In this document: in pieces, positions 1 to 9,681 of the stretch | How positions within the stretch are numbered: position 1 is the first letter of the stretch | Layout of the letters: each line of letters opens with the position of its first letter | NCBI RefSeq assembly: GCF_014852685.1 | Contig: NZ_JACZDF010000005.1 | Location: 1-64,000 of the forward strand | Source: Flavimobilis rhizosphaerae | GTDB taxonomy: Bacteria > Actinomycetota > Actinomycetes > Actinomycetales > Cellulomonadaceae | Reading direction: 5' to 3' | Length of the DNA stretch: 64,000 bases | The notes under the pieces: generated by a model | What the model was told of the DNA's origin: nothing | Seen by the model: the letters and a program-made list of their open reading frames with translations, nothing else | Database searches by the model: none | Program-made: the position numbers and the translations under genes

Positions 1-25
1 TGGGAGAGTAGGACGCTGCCGGACA
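1..25 (+). rRNA. rrf: 5S ribosomal RNA, 3' end only
   Basis: The first bases match the conserved 3' end of bacterial 5S rRNA: the GGGAGAGTAGG loop segment followed by the strand that closes the terminal helix (GCTGCCGGAC). A hairpin terminator follows directly. The rest of the gene and the rRNA operon lie upstream of the window. The exact 3' end is uncertain by one or two bases. Confidence 0.85.
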
Positions 26-35
26 TTCTTTCGCG

Positions 36-64
36 AAGGCCCACCCCGTTGAGGGGTGGGCCTT
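36..64 (+). terminator. rRNA operon intrinsic terminator
   Basis: Perfect 12-bp stem (36-47 with 53-64) and a 5-nt GTTGA loop, followed by CGTCGTTTTC. Its place right after the 5S 3' end makes it the rrn terminator. Confidence 0.9.
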
Positions 65-408
65 CGTCGTTTTCTCCACCTCTCGCGGGTGGTGCACGGC
101 GGATCGACTATTCGCGCCCGTGCGATGGTCGGACCGCGTCAATCCGTGGGAGGAAGGGTGCGGCCGTTGGCGTGAGCCAGCAGCGGTGCGTGCCTGCATC
201 TGACTCTCGTGGGAGGCGGACGGCGGTTCCTCCGTCGGTTCATCGTAGGAGCAGGGCCGCTGGCGATTGCCGTCGAAGGTGCGGTTGAGCCGAGTCCGCG
301 CACGTCATCGCTGAGTGGTGACGCGCGTGACTGCTCTGGGACGACCCACCCGTGGTCACGTGATGAGAGAATGCATCGATAACAACATCGTGGAAGGAAG
401 CGACCAAC
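65..408. other. Intergenic region, no gene seen
   Basis: 344 bases between the rrn terminator and the first protein gene. I see no convincing coding frame. An 8-bp palindrome TCACGTGA lies at 356-363 and a weak -10-like GAGAAT at 367-372, but no clear -35. It presumably holds the promoter of the gene at 409. Confidence 0.5.
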
Positions 409-2496
409 GTGAACGATCAGCAGGCTGGCGGCGACCGTCAGGATCGCCGCCCCGAGCGCGGCGACCGCAGCTACCGCGGAGGCCGCGAGCAGGCAGGCCG
501 TGACGATCGCTCCGGAGCCCGCGGCGGTGACTACCGCGACGGTGGCGCCCGTGCGAGTCGTGACGGCCGCGAGCGTCGCTACGGCGATCGGCCCTCGTAC
601 GGACAGCGCGACGACAGCCGCGGCGGTGCTACCCGAGGTGGCGCTTCGCGCGAGGGTGGGTTCCGCGGTCGCAGTGAGAGCGGGGAGCGTCGCTACGGCG
701 ACCGTCCTGCCTACGGGCAGCGCGACGACCGCCGCGACGGCGGTTCCCGTGACGGTGGCTTCCGTGGTTCCCGTGGTGCTGGCTCGCGTGAGGGTGGCTT
801 CCAGGGAAGCCGCCCGAGCGCACCCCGCGATAGCCGTGACGGGGAGCGCCGTGACGGTGGCTTCCGCAGCAGCCGGGACGGCGGGGAGCGTCGCTACGGC
901 GACCGTCCCGCCTACGGGCAGCGCAACGACCGCCGCGACGCCGCTTCCCGTGACGGTGGCTTCCGTGGTTCCCGAGATGCGGGCACGCGCGAAGGGGGCT
1001 TCCAGGGAAGCCGACCGAGCACACCCCGCGATAGCCGGGACGACGACCGTCGTGACGGCGGTTTCCGGGGTAGCCGCGATGGTGGCTTCCGCGGGAGTCG
1101 TGCGGGTGGCGAGCGCCGCTACGGCGAGCGCCCGGCCTACGGCCAGCGCGATGGCCAGCGCGACGAGGGCCGCGACGGCGGTTTCAGGGGTGGCCGTGAC
1201 GGTGAGCGCCGCGACGGCGGCTTCCGCGGTGGCCGTGACGGTGGCTCCCGTGAGCACAGCGCCCCGGCTGGCCGTGACGGTGGCTTCCGTGGCAGCCGTG
1301 ACGGCGGGGAACGTCGCTATGGTGAGCGTCCGGCCTACGGCCAGCGCGACGACCGCCGTGACGGCGGCTTCCAGGGCAACCGCGAGGGCGGGTTCCGTGG
1401 ACGCAGCGACGGCGGCGACCGTCGCTTCAGTGACCGCCCGTCGCACGGGCACCGCGAGGACCGTCGCGACAGCGGGTTCCGGGGCGCGCGCACCCAGGGC
1501 GACGCGGCACGCGGCGATCGCCCCCACGGCCCCGCACGCGACGCATCGGACCGCCGTGACGTGCGGCGGGACACGCCGCGCGACACGATGCGTGACGACC
1601 GTCGTGAGGTGCCCGCAGGTCCCGAGATCCCCGAGGACGTGACGATCGGCGAGCTCGACCGCGAGGCGCGCGCGAACCTGCGCTCGCTCTCGAAGCAGAA
1701 CGCGGAGACGGTCGGCCGTCACCTCGTCATGGTCGCGCGTCTCTTCGACGTCGACCCCGAGCTTGCCTACCAGCACGCCGTCGCGGCGGTCGCCCGCGGC
1801 GGACGCGTCGACATCGTTCGCGAGACCGCCGGTCTCGCCGCGTACCGGACCGAGCGCTACGCCGAGGCCCTGCGCGAACTGCGCACCGTGCGTCGTCTCA
1901 ACGGTTCGTCCGAGCACCTTCCCGTCATGGCGGACTGCGAGCGCGGGCTCGGGCGTCCTGAGCGTGCGATCGCGCTCGCGCAGACCCCCGAGGTCGAGAC
2001 GCTCGACGTCGAAGCGCGCGTGGAGCTGTCGATCGTCGTCGCTGGCGCGCGCATGGACCTCGGCGAGACCGAGGCCGCGCTCGTCACCCTCGACGACATC
2101 GACCTCACCGGCGTCCCCCGGCTTCAGCAGGTGCGTGTCCTCCAGGCTCGTGCCGACATCCTCGAGTCCGTCGGCCGTGACGAGGAAGCCGCAGCGGTGC
2201 TCGCGGGCGTCACCCCCGCCGAGCTGGCCGCAGCGATCGGCGAGGTCGAGATCGACGAGGACGTCATCGTCGTCGACCTCGACGACCTCGTTCCCGACGA
2301 GGACGAGGAGGACGATGAGGACGCGAACGGCGCCGAGGAGCCCGACGCGACCGGCGGCGACCCGCTCGCCGAGTCTGCGGACACACCCACGGCCGAGGAC
2401 GGAGACCTCGACGATGCGGCTTCGGCTGACGCTGACGCCGACGCCGACGCCGACGCAGACGCCGACACGGCAGCGACCGAGGAGGAGCGCGCGTGA
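409..2496 (+). CDS. Arg/Gly/Asp-rich repeat protein with C-terminal TPR-like helical region
   Basis: 695 aa. GTG start at 409 has GGAAGG about 10 nt upstream. Residues 1-400 are almost only R, G, D, S, F and Y, with about six copies of [14 protein letters not shown] (near 56, 94, 160, 235, 301 and a degenerate one near 338) separated by RDGGFRG units. Residues 405-620 form an Ala/Leu/Arg-rich helical region resembling tetratricopeptide repeats. From about 621 the tail is very acidic and ends in an Ala-Asp dipeptide run. Proteins with this conserved C-terminal half are common in actinobacteria but have no known function. The RGG-like half suggests RNA or nucleoid binding or condensate formation (inference). 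It overlaps the HAD gene by GTGA, so the two are translationally coupled. Confidence 0.8.
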   Translation: MNDQQAGGDRQDRRPERGDRSYRGGREQAGRDDRSGARGGDYRDGGARASRDGRERRYGDRPSYGQRDDSRGGATRGGASREGGFRGRSESGERRYGDRPAYGQRDDRRDGGSRDGGFRGSRGAGSREGGFQGSRPSAPRDSRDGERRDGGFRSSRDGGERRYGDRPAYGQRNDRRDAASRDGGFRGSRDAGTREGGFQGSRPSTPRDSRDDDRRDGGFRGSRDGGFRGSRAGGERRYGERPAYGQRDGQRDEGRDGGFRGGRDGERRDGGFRGGRDGGSREHSAPAGRDGGFRGSRDGGERRYGERPAYGQRDDRRDGGFQGNREGGFRGRSDGGDRRFSDRPSHGHREDRRDSGFRGARTQGDAARGDRPHGPARDASDRRDVRRDTPRDTMRDDRREVPAGPEIPEDVTIGELDREARANLRSLSKQNAETVGRHLVMVARLFDVDPELAYQHAVAAVARGGRVDIVRETAGLAAYRTERYAEALRELRTVRRLNGSSEHLPVMADCERGLGRPERAIALAQTPEVETLDVEARVELSIVVAGARMDLGETEAALVTLDDIDLTGVPRLQQVRVLQARADILESVGRDEEAAAVLAGVTPAELAAAIGEVEIDEDVIVVDLDDLVPDEDEEDDEDANGAEEPDATGGDPLAESADTPTAEDGDLDDAASADADADADADADADTAATEEERA
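571..1455 (+). repeat. Coding tandem repeats in the RGG-rich half
   Basis: Imperfect DNA repeats that encode the RRYG-x-RP-x-YGQR and RDGGFRG units of the gene at 409. They keep frame, vary mostly at third positions and produce long empty frames on both strands. They are protein repeats, not a CRISPR array or mobile element. Confidence 0.8.
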
Positions 2497-3524
2497 CCGC
2501 AGGACTTATCGGATCTGCCGCCCCGCTCGCCGAGGCGTTCGACCTCGCACTCGTCGACCTTGACGGCGTCGCCTACCGGGGACCGCTGCCGATCGACCAC
2601 GCGGCACCCAGCCTCACCGGTGCGCGCGACCGCGGGATGCGTCTCGTCTTCGTGACGAACAACGCGTCGCGCGAGCCCGAGGACGTCGCGGCCCAGCTCA
2701 CCGGCCTCGACATCCCGACGTCGCCCGACGAGGTCATGACCGCGGCCCAGGCCGCGGCCCAGGTCCTCGCGGCCCGGCTCGAGCGGGGGGCGAAGGTTCT
2801 CGTCGTCGGGGGCTCCGGTCTGCGCACCGCGGTGCGCGAGGTCGGCATGACGATCGTCGGCTCCGCCGATGAGGCGCCCGACGCCGTCGTCCAGGGCTTT
2901 GCCCCGGACCTCGGGTGGAAGGACCTCGCCGAGGCTGCGTACGCAGTCGGTCAGGGCGCCTGGTTCGTCGCGTCGAACCGTGACCTCTCGCTGCCGACGG
3001 CGCGCGGCTACGCGCCGGGCAACGGGGCGCTCGTCGGCGCCGTCGTCGCCGCGACCGGCGTCGAGCCGGACTCCGCGGGCAAGCCGTCGCCTCGCATGTA
3101 CGAGCTCGCGGTCGAGCGTGTCGGGGGAGCTCGCCCGCTCGTCGTCGGCGACCGGCTCGACACGGACCTCGCCGGGGCCCGCTCGGGCGGGTACGTCGGG
3201 CTCCACGTCCTCACGGGCGTGAGCACCGCGCGCGACGACATCCTTGCGGAGCCGCACCTGCGACCGCATCTCATCGGTGAGGACCTGCGTGCGCTGCTCG
3301 TCGCCCACCCCGAGCCCGTCGCGCGCGAGGGCTGGTGGACGAGCCGCGGCGTCGCCGCACGTGTGACGGACGGACGGCTCGAGCTCGACGACGCCCACGG
3401 AGACGCGGACGCCGAACCCGTCGACCTCGTGCGTGCTGCGTGCGCCGCCGCCTGGGCGTCGGCCGACGCCGGCGCACCGCTCGACCCGGCCGCCGTACCG
3501 GAGCTTGCCGTCGGCAGCCACTGA
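2493..3524 (+). CDS. HAD-superfamily phosphatase, NagD/class IIA type
   Basis: 343 aa. Motif I is [10 protein letters not shown] near the N terminus, followed by the class IIA hallmark FVTNNAS; the C-terminal motif is [13 protein letters not shown] with GKPSPRMYE before it. Family members dephosphorylate small phosphometabolites (phosphoglycolate, nucleotides, sugar phosphates); the substrate here cannot be told. Residues after about 265 extend beyond the usual HAD core and are poorly conserved. GTG start overlaps the upstream stop by 4 nt. A strong hairpin follows the stop. Confidence 0.88.
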   Translation: MTAGLIGSAAPLAEAFDLALVDLDGVAYRGPLPIDHAAPSLTGARDRGMRLVFVTNNASREPEDVAAQLTGLDIPTSPDEVMTAAQAAAQVLAARLERGAKVLVVGGSGLRTAVREVGMTIVGSADEAPDAVVQGFAPDLGWKDLAEAAYAVGQGAWFVASNRDLSLPTARGYAPGNGALVGAVVAATGVEPDSAGKPSPRMYELAVERVGGARPLVVGDRLDTDLAGARSGGYVGLHVLTGVSTARDDILAEPHLRPHLIGEDLRALLVAHPEPVAREGWWTSRGVAARVTDGRLELDDAHGDADAEPVDLVRAACAAAWASADAGAPLDPAAVPELAVGSH

Positions 3525-3535
3525 ACGGCACCCCG

Positions 3536-3577
3536 GACGGCCCTGTCCCCGCAGACACCTGTGGGAACAGGGCCGTC
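3536..3577 (+). terminator. Hairpin terminator after the HAD gene
   Basis: 11-bp perfect stem (3536-3546 with 3567-3577), extended inside by CCC/GGG pairs. No U-tract follows, which is common for actinobacterial terminators. It divides the first two genes from the 58-aa gene/tlyA unit. Confidence 0.7.
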
Positions 3578-3637
3578 CTGCACGTCGTCCGCTAGCGTGG
3601 ACGCGCGGCACGACACGACCGAGAGGACACCGAGGAC

Positions 3638-3814
3638 ATGAGCGACGGCCCCACAGGCGACGCGACCGTCGACGCGGCGCTCGCGCCGCTCGGCGACCTC
3701 GCCGCGCGCCCTCTCGCCGAGCACCCAGGCGTCCTCGAGGACGTCCACCGCACGCTCCACGAGCACCTCGCCGAGGAGCCCGCCGCACCCGGTGAGGCAC
3801 GACCGCGCCCGTGA
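3638..3814 (+). CDS. Small conserved-position protein, 58 aa
   Basis: A 58-codon frame starts at ATG 3638 (GAGG a few bases upstream) and stops at 3814, overlapping the tlyA GTG start by 4 nt. The product begins MSDGPTGDATVDAALAPLG and contains an amphipathic segment, HPGVLEDVHRTLHEHL. Codon use and third-position GC match the neighbours, and the stop/start overlap indicates real translation coupled to tlyA. Small acidic proteins in this position are, from memory, common in related actinobacteria, but no function is known. Confidence 0.75.
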   Translation: MSDGPTGDATVDAALAPLGDLAARPLAEHPGVLEDVHRTLHEHLAEEPAAPGEARPRP

Positions 3815-4719
3815 ACCAGCCCGAACACCCTCCCGTCACCGAGGAGCGGCTCGACGTCGCGCTCGTCGCGCGCGGCCTCGCCCGGTCGCGCGCCCGCGCC
3901 GCCCAGGCGGTCAAGGACGGTCGTGTCCACGTCGACGGAGTCCGTGCGTCACGCCCCGCGCAGCCCGTCGCCCCCAGCGCCACGCTGACGATCGACGTCG
4001 CTCCCGACGGTGAGCTCGTCTCACGGGCAGGAGGGAAGCTCGTCGGTGCGCTGGCCGCGCTCGACCGGCTCGCCGCGACGGGCGTCCCGACGCCCGAGCC
4101 GCGCGGGCTCGACTGCCTCGACGTCGGCGCCTCGACCGGCGGCTTCACCCAGGTGCTCCTCGAGCGCGGGGCCCGGGCCGTCGCGGCGATTGACGTCGGG
4201 CACGACCAGCTCGTCCCCGAGCTGCGCCGCGATCCCCGCGTCACCGTGCGCGAAGGGCTCAACGCACGCGAGCTGCGGGCTGACGACCTGCCGTTCGCCC
4301 CTGCGTTCGTCGTCGCCGACCTCTCGTTCATCTCGCTCACGCTCGTCCTCCCGGCGCTTCGCACCGCGGCTCCCGCAGCAGAGCTGCTCCTCATGGTGAA
4401 ACCGCAGTTCGAGGTCGGACGTGCGCGGCTCGGCCAGGGCGGCGTCGTCCGTGACCCTGCCCACCACGTCGACGCGGTGCTCGACGTCGTCGCGTGCGGG
4501 GCCGTGCACGGCGCCCGCCTGCGCGGCGTCGTCGCGTCCGCGCTCCCTGGGCCCTCGGGCAACCGCGAGTTCTTCTGCTGGTTCTCCCCGGACGTCCCGC
4601 ACGACGCCCACGCGGCGCGCACGGACGCCGAGCCCGCCGTACGCGCCGCGGTGGCAGACTCGACCGGGGCGACCGTCCGCACCGTCGGCGCCCCTCCTCA
4701 CGACCGAGATGGACGGTGA
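3811..4719 (+). CDS. tlyA: TlyA-family rRNA 2'-O-methyltransferase
   Basis: 302 aa. An N-terminal S4 RNA-binding domain (about residues 12-75, LDVALVARGLARSRARA) is followed by an FtsJ-like SAM domain with the motif DVGASTGGFT. The K-D-K-E catalytic tetrad is visible as GGKL, VADLSFIS, MVKPQFE and NREFF. Family members methylate ribose in 16S and 23S rRNA, and loss of TlyA gives capreomycin resistance in mycobacteria; the hemolysin name is historical. Coupled to the 58-aa gene upstream and next to nadK and recN, the usual actinobacterial order. Confidence 0.93.
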   Translation: MNQPEHPPVTEERLDVALVARGLARSRARAAQAVKDGRVHVDGVRASRPAQPVAPSATLTIDVAPDGELVSRAGGKLVGALAALDRLAATGVPTPEPRGLDCLDVGASTGGFTQVLLERGARAVAAIDVGHDQLVPELRRDPRVTVREGLNARELRADDLPFAPAFVVADLSFISLTLVLPALRTAAPAAELLLMVKPQFEVGRARLGQGGVVRDPAHHVDAVLDVVACGAVHGARLRGVVASALPGPSGNREFFCWFSPDVPHDAHAARTDAEPAVRAAVADSTGATVRTVGAPPHDRDGR

Positions 4720-4723
4720 CCAC

Positions 4724-5659
4724 ATGACCCGCACCGCGATCGTCGTCGCCCACGGTGGACGCGCCGAGGCGCTCGCCGCGCTCCGGGAGACCCTCCACGA
4801 GCTCGACGCCGTAGGCTTCGACGTCGTCGTGCACGACGACCACGAGCACCTGCCCGTCCACGGCGACCTCGAAGGGACTCGGCGCGACGGCGTCGGCGCC
4901 GCCGAGATCGTCGTCGTCCTCGGCGGGGACGGTACGATCCTGCGCGCGGCCGAGCTCACCCGCGGCACCGACGTCCCTATCCTCGGCGTCAACCTCGGCC
5001 ACGTCGGGTTCCTCGCCGAGTCCGAGCGCGAGAACCTCCGTGCCGCCGTCCAACGCATCGGGGCCCTCGACTACGAGGTCGAGGAGCGCGGGATCGTCGA
5101 GGTCACGGTCCGCACACCTCAGGGCGACGTCCTCACGGGCTGGGCCCTCAACGAGGCGACCGTTGAGAAGGCCGACCGGGAGCGCATGATCGAGGTCGTC
5201 GTCGAGGTCGACGGCCGGCCGCTGTCGTCCTTCGGGTGCGACGGCGTCATCGTCGCGACGTCGACCGGCTCGACCGCGCACGCGTTCTCCGCAGGCGGCC
5301 CCGTCGTCTGGCCCGACGTCGACGCGATGCTCCTCGTGCCGCTCGCCGCCCACGCGCTGTTCGCACGTCCGCTCGTCGTCGGGCCGAGGTCCGCGTTCGC
5401 GATCGAGGTCGTGCCTGCCTCCCAGGCGTCAGGCGTCCTCACGCTCGACGGCCGTCGGCGCGTCGACGTCGCGCCAGGATCCCGCGTCGAGGTGACGCTC
5501 GGAGCCGACCGCGTGCGGCTCGCGCGCCTCAGCCACGCGCCGTTCAGCGATCGGCTCGTCAACAAGTTCGATCTGCCCGTCGTCGGCTGGCGCGGCGCAG
5601 CCCGTGCCGCCGCCGGGAACCGCGGCAGCGTCCGCACAGCACCCGACCAGGAGGGATGA
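4724..5659 (+). CDS. nadK: NAD kinase
   Basis: 311 aa with the ATG at 4724; an in-frame ATG at 4709 would add five residues and overlap tlyA. I chose 4724 because MTRTAIVV fits the usual family N terminus. Motifs: VLGGDGTILRA (GGDG nucleotide loop), ALNEATVEK, and STGSTAHAFSAGGP. It phosphorylates NAD to NADP in the cytoplasm. The stop overlaps an ATG just upstream of recN; the genes form one unit with tlyA. Confidence 0.95.
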   Translation: MTRTAIVVAHGGRAEALAALRETLHELDAVGFDVVVHDDHEHLPVHGDLEGTRRDGVGAAEIVVVLGGDGTILRAAELTRGTDVPILGVNLGHVGFLAESERENLRAAVQRIGALDYEVEERGIVEVTVRTPQGDVLTGWALNEATVEKADRERMIEVVVEVDGRPLSSFGCDGVIVATSTGSTAHAFSAGGPVVWPDVDAMLLVPLAAHALFARPLVVGPRSAFAIEVVPASQASGVLTLDGRRRVDVAPGSRVEVTLGADRVRLARLSHAPFSDRLVNKFDLPVVGWRGAARAAAGNRGSVRTAPDQEG

Positions 5660-5661
5660 GC

Positions 5662-7365
5662 GTGCTTGAGGAGATCTCGCTCGAGAACATCGGCGTCATC
5701 ACGCACGCGCGCATCCCGCTCGCGCCAGGCCTCACCGCCATCACGGGGGAGACCGGAGCGGGCAAGACCATGCTCCTCACCGGTCTCGACCTCCTCATGG
5801 GCGGCAAGGCCGACCCGGGTCGTGTCCGTACCGGGACGGACCGCGCCGCAGCCGAGGGCACGTTCGTCATCCCTGAGGGGTCGGCCGTGCGCGAGCGGGT
5901 CGCGGACGCGGGCGGCGAGATCGACGACGACGGGGCGCTCGTCGTCCTCCGGACGGTCGCAGCCGCCGGCCGCTCCCGAGCCCACCTTGGCGGGCGCACA
6001 GTCCCGCAGAGCGTCCTCGCCGAGATCTCCGGCGAGCTCGTCACCGTCCACGGGCAGGCCGACCAGCTGCGGCTGCGCTCACCGCGACGGCAGCGGGAGG
6101 CACTCGACGCATACCTCGGCGCTGACCATCTCGCACTCCTCGGCCGCTACCGCGACGCCTGGACCGAACGCAGCGCCGTCCTCGACGAGGCCGCACGTCT
6201 CGTCGCCGAGCGCGACGACCGGGCCCGTGAGGCCGAGCTGCTACGCCTGGGACTGGCCGAGATCGAACGCGTCGACCCGCGCGCGGGGGAGGACACCGAG
6301 CTCGACGCGCTCGTCGAGCGGCTCAGCAACGTCGAGGAGATCCGCCTGCGCGCTGCCGAGGCCCACGCGGCGCTCGTCGGCGACGACTCGGGCGACTCCC
6401 AGCCCGACGCCGTCGGGCTCGTCGACCACGCACGCCGCGCGCTCGACCACGCAGGCGAGCACGACCCCGAGCTGGCGAGCCTCGCCGCCCGCACCGCGGA
6501 GATCGGCTACGTGCTCGCCGAGATCGCCGCCGAGCTGTCCTCGCACCTCGCCGGGCTCGAGGCGGACCCTGTCGCGCTCGAACGCGCCCACGAGCGGCGC
6601 GCCGAGCTCACGACGCTCATGCGGTCCTACGGCAGCGACGCGGCCGAGGTGCTCGACTGGGCCTCGCGCGCCGGGCTGCGGCTGCTCGAGCTCGAGGGCG
6701 GCGACGAGCGTCTCGTCGAGCTCGGCGAGCGTCGCGACGCGCTCGACGCGCTGCTCGCGGAGCTTGCGGACGCGCTCGGCGCGGCACGCCGGCGAGGCGC
6801 CGAGGAGTTCGCCGCACGTGTTACCGCCGAGCTCGAGGGACTCGCGATGGCCGGGGCCCGGCTCGTCGTCGACGTCGCGGCCGCTGAGCCGGGGCCCTAC
6901 GGCGCGGACGACGTGTCGATCTCGCTCGTGCCTCACGCCGGTGCACCCGCGAGCCCCCTCGGACGCGGGGCGTCGGGCGGCGAGCTGTCGCGCGTCATGC
7001 TCGCCGTCGAGGTGGTCCTCGCAGCGAGCCCCGGGGGGGACACACCGTCGTTCGTCTTCGACGAGATCGACGCGGGCATCGGCGGACGTGCTGCGCTCGA
7101 GGTCGGCGCGCGGCTCGCGCGGCTCGCGCGTGACGCCCAGGTCGTCGTCGTCACGCACCTCGCCCAGGTCGCGGCGTACGCCGACCAGCACGTCGTCGTC
7201 ACGAAGTCGTCGGCCGCGGACGGCGACGTCGTCACCCAGTCTGACGTCCGCACGGTCACGGGCGACGACCGCCTCGCCGAGCTCGCCCGCATGCTCTCGG
7301 GCCAGGACTCCGAGGTCGCGCGCACCCACGCGGCCGAGCTCCTTCGCAGCGCGGTCGTGGGATGA
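5662..7365 (+). CDS. recN: DNA repair protein RecN
   Basis: 567 aa, SMC-like ATPase acting in double-strand-break repair. Walker A is ITGETGAGKTML, the ABC signature is RGASGGELSRVMLAVE, and Walker B is FVFDEIDAGIGG, with a long charged coiled-coil middle. Two starts are possible: ATG 5656 overlaps the nadK stop but touches its Shine-Dalgarno sequence, while GTG 5662 lies 6 nt after AGGAGGG and gives the canonical MLEEISLENIGVI. I prefer 5662. No LexA box is visible directly upstream, so expression follows the tlyA-nadK unit. The stop overlaps steA by 4 nt. Confidence 0.93.
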   Translation: MLEEISLENIGVITHARIPLAPGLTAITGETGAGKTMLLTGLDLLMGGKADPGRVRTGTDRAAAEGTFVIPEGSAVRERVADAGGEIDDDGALVVLRTVAAAGRSRAHLGGRTVPQSVLAEISGELVTVHGQADQLRLRSPRRQREALDAYLGADHLALLGRYRDAWTERSAVLDEAARLVAERDDRAREAELLRLGLAEIERVDPRAGEDTELDALVERLSNVEEIRLRAAEAHAALVGDDSGDSQPDAVGLVDHARRALDHAGEHDPELASLAARTAEIGYVLAEIAAELSSHLAGLEADPVALERAHERRAELTTLMRSYGSDAAEVLDWASRAGLRLLELEGGDERLVELGERRDALDALLAELADALGAARRRGAEEFAARVTAELEGLAMAGARLVVDVAAAEPGPYGADDVSISLVPHAGAPASPLGRGASGGELSRVMLAVEVVLAASPGGDTPSFVFDEIDAGIGGRAALEVGARLARLARDAQVVVVTHLAQVAAYADQHVVVTKSSAADGDVVTQSDVRTVTGDDRLAELARMLSGQDSEVARTHAAELLRSAVVG

Positions 7366-8558
7366 TGGCGGCGATGAGACTCACCTTCCGCCGGGGGGAG
7401 ACCCCCGAGCCCACGACCGGTATCCACGGCCCCGCACGTGTCGACGCCCGCACCAAAGACCTCACGAAGCGGCTGCGCCCCGGTGACGTCGCGGTCATCG
7501 ACCACCTCGACATCGACCGCGTCGCCGCCGAGGCTCTCGTCGCCGCGCGTCCCGCCGCCGTGCTCAACGCCGCACGGTCGATCTCGGGACGCTACCCGAA
7601 CCTCGGCCCCGAGATCCTCCTCGCCGCAGGCATCCCGCTCGTCGACGACCTCGGCCCCGACATCATGACGATGCCCGAGGGCCGCAAGGTCCGCGTCGAG
7701 GGCGCGTCCGTGTTCCTCGGTGACGCCTTCGTCGCCGAGGGCGTGCTCCAGGACGACGACACCGTCGCAGCCGCGCTCGCCGAGGCCCGCGAGGGCCTCT
7801 CCGTGCAGCTCGAGTCGTTCGCCGCGAACACCATGGACTACCTCCGGCGGGAGCGTGAGCTCCTGCTCGACGGCGTCGGCGTCCCGGACATCCGCACGCA
7901 GATCGAGGGCCGGCAGGTGCTCATCGTCGTGCGCGGCTACCACTACCGGGAGGACCTTGCGACGCTCCGTCCTTACGTGCGCGAGTACCGCCCGATCCTC
8001 ATCGGTGTCGACGGCGGCGCCGACGCGATCCTCGACGAGGGCTGGAAGCCTGACCTCATCGTCGGCGACATGGACTCGGTGTCCGACAAGGCGCTTGCAT
8101 GCGGTGCCGAGATCGTCGTCCACGCGTACCGGGACGGCAAGGCTCCGGGTCTCGAGCGGGTCGAGCGCCTCGGGGTCCACCACGTCGTGTTCCCCGCGAC
8201 GGGCACGAGCGAGGACATCGCGATGCTCCTCGCCGACGACAAGGGCGCCGAGGTCATCGTCGCTGTCGGCACGCACGTCACGCTCGTCGAGTTCCTCGAC
8301 AAGGGCCGTGCCGGCATGGCCTCGACGTTCCTCACCCGTCTGCGGGTCGGCGGCAAGCTCGTCGACGCGAAGGGCGTCTCACGCCTCTACCGCCAGCGGA
8401 TCTCCAACGTGCAGCTGACGATGCTCGTCGTCGCCGGACTCGTCGCGCTCGTCGTCGCGCTGCTCTCGACGGCCGCGGGCCAGACGCTCTTCGGCCTCGC
8501 GGGTGCCCGCGTCGACGACGTCTGGAGCTGGTTCGTCGGGCTCTTCTCCGGGCCGTGA
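7362..8558 (+). CDS. steA: SteA-like cell-separation protein
   Basis: 398 aa. The central part (about 180-330) resembles a thiamin-pyrophosphokinase fold (GVDGGADAILDEGWKPDLIVGDMDS), followed by one C-terminal membrane helix (QLTMLVVAGLVALVVALL). This matches SteA, which with SteB acts at the septum in daughter-cell separation in Corynebacterium. The kinase-like domain is thought not to act in thiamin metabolism. ATG 7362 overlaps the recN stop; a second in-frame Met at 7365 and a third at 7374 are possible starts. SteB follows after a 52-nt gap. Confidence 0.85.
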   Translation: MMAAMRLTFRRGETPEPTTGIHGPARVDARTKDLTKRLRPGDVAVIDHLDIDRVAAEALVAARPAAVLNAARSISGRYPNLGPEILLAAGIPLVDDLGPDIMTMPEGRKVRVEGASVFLGDAFVAEGVLQDDDTVAAALAEAREGLSVQLESFAANTMDYLRRERELLLDGVGVPDIRTQIEGRQVLIVVRGYHYREDLATLRPYVREYRPILIGVDGGADAILDEGWKPDLIVGDMDSVSDKALACGAEIVVHAYRDGKAPGLERVERLGVHHVVFPATGTSEDIAMLLADDKGAEVIVAVGTHVTLVEFLDKGRAGMASTFLTRLRVGGKLVDAKGVSRLYRQRISNVQLTMLVVAGLVALVVALLSTAAGQTLFGLAGARVDDVWSWFVGLFSGP

Positions 8559-8610
8559 GGCCCCGCACCTCCGTGACGCCCCGCCCCCCGACCCGAGGAC
8601 CACTTCAGCC

Positions 8611-9681
8611 GTGATCGACTTCCGCTACCACCTCGTCTCGCTCATCTCCGTGTTCCTCGCGCTCGCCGTCGGGATCGTCCTCGGCGCGGGCCCCCTCAAG
8701 GAGGCGATCGGCGACCAGCTCACGGGGCAGGTCGAGACGCTGCGCACCGACAAGGAGAACCTCCGCACCAAGCTCGCGGAGGCCGAGTCCGACGTCGCGT
8801 CGCGCGACGCTTTCCTCGCCGCGACGTCCGCGCAGCTCACCGCCGGCACGATCACGGGCCGCCGCGTGACGTTCGTCGAGCTCGCCGAGACCGACGACGC
8901 GATCGTCGAGGCGATCACGGCGCACCTCGTCACGGCCGGGGCGCAGGTCGCCGGCACCGTGAGCGTCTCCGAGCAGTGGACGAGCGAGGGGCAGGCACGC
9001 TACCGGCAGGCACTCGTCCCGTCGCTCACCGACTACCTCCCGCAGGGCAGCACCGGATCGCACGACGCGAGCCTCGCGCGCGCCCTCGTGCTCTCGCTCG
9101 TCCAGCTCGCGCCCGAGGGCGACGCGTTCTCCGCCGACGCGCTCCAGCTGCAGAGGCTCCTCGCGGCCGGCGACTTCGTCAGCTACTCGGAGGACATCGC
9201 ACCCGCCGACATGATCGTCGTCCTGGCCCCGACGGGCACGCCCGCCGGCGAGAGCACGACCGCGCCGACAGCGCAGGACGCGACGTCGCTGCTCATCCAG
9301 CAGGAGCTTCCCCGTGCCGCGGTCGAGCTCGCGGAGGGGTCGGTCGTCGCGGGGGACACCTCCTCGGCGCTGCTCGCCGCGATCATCGGCGGCGACGACG
9401 CGGACACCGTCTCGACGGTCAACGACGTCGATGCGCTCACCGGCCAGATCTCCGTCCCGCTCGCCCTCGCGGCACGCGCCGCAGGCACCGTCGGGCACTT
9501 CGGCACGGGCGACGGGGCGACGGCGGTGGCGCCCACCGTCGTGAGGCTCGACGAGGTCGACCGGACGACGCGGCGCGCCGCCCCACCCGAGGCGCCGCCG
9601 ACCGGCGGCAACACCGACGAGGCCACCGGCGACGCCTCGGACGAGCCGTCCGGCGACGCGTCCGACGGAGCCGAGGGATGA
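8611..9681 (+). CDS. steB: SteB/MctB-like membrane-anchored protein
   Basis: 356 aa. MIDFRYHLVSLISVFLALAVGIVLGAG is the hallmark N terminus: a short cytoplasmic end and one transmembrane helix, then a coiled coil (about 35-70, QVETLRTDKENLRTKLAEAES) and an extracytoplasmic domain. The Pfam name is copper transporter MctB, from a mycobacterial porin-like protein, but the position directly after steA favours the SteB role in cell separation. The tail is Gly/Asp/Thr-rich and disordered. GTG start with GAGGA 11 nt upstream; the stop overlaps the next gene by ATGA. Confidence 0.83.
   Translation: MIDFRYHLVSLISVFLALAVGIVLGAGPLKEAIGDQLTGQVETLRTDKENLRTKLAEAESDVASRDAFLAATSAQLTAGTITGRRVTFVELAETDDAIVEAITAHLVTAGAQVAGTVSVSEQWTSEGQARYRQALVPSLTDYLPQGSTGSHDASLARALVLSLVQLAPEGDAFSADALQLQRLLAAGDFVSYSEDIAPADMIVVLAPTGTPAGESTTAPTAQDATSLLIQQELPRAAVELAEGSVVAGDTSSALLAAIIGGDDADTVSTVNDVDALTGQISVPLALAARAAGTVGHFGTGDGATAVAPTVVRLDEVDRTTRRAAPPEAPPTGGNTDEATGDASDEPSGDASDGAEG

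Noticed and set aside
571-1455. CRISPR-like repeats
   Set aside because: Units are in-frame, vary at third positions, have no uniform spacers and encode a protein repeat.
139-1917. 592-aa minus-strand frame opposite the RGG protein
   Set aside because: It is the antisense shadow of a low-complexity repeat; the product is a monotonous Ala/Val/Thr string with no ribosome site, while the plus-strand frame has a start, coupling and a conserved C-terminal half.
5656-5661. ATG 5656 as recN start
   Set aside because: It touches the Shine-Dalgarno sequence; GTG 5662 has proper spacing and the canonical N terminus.
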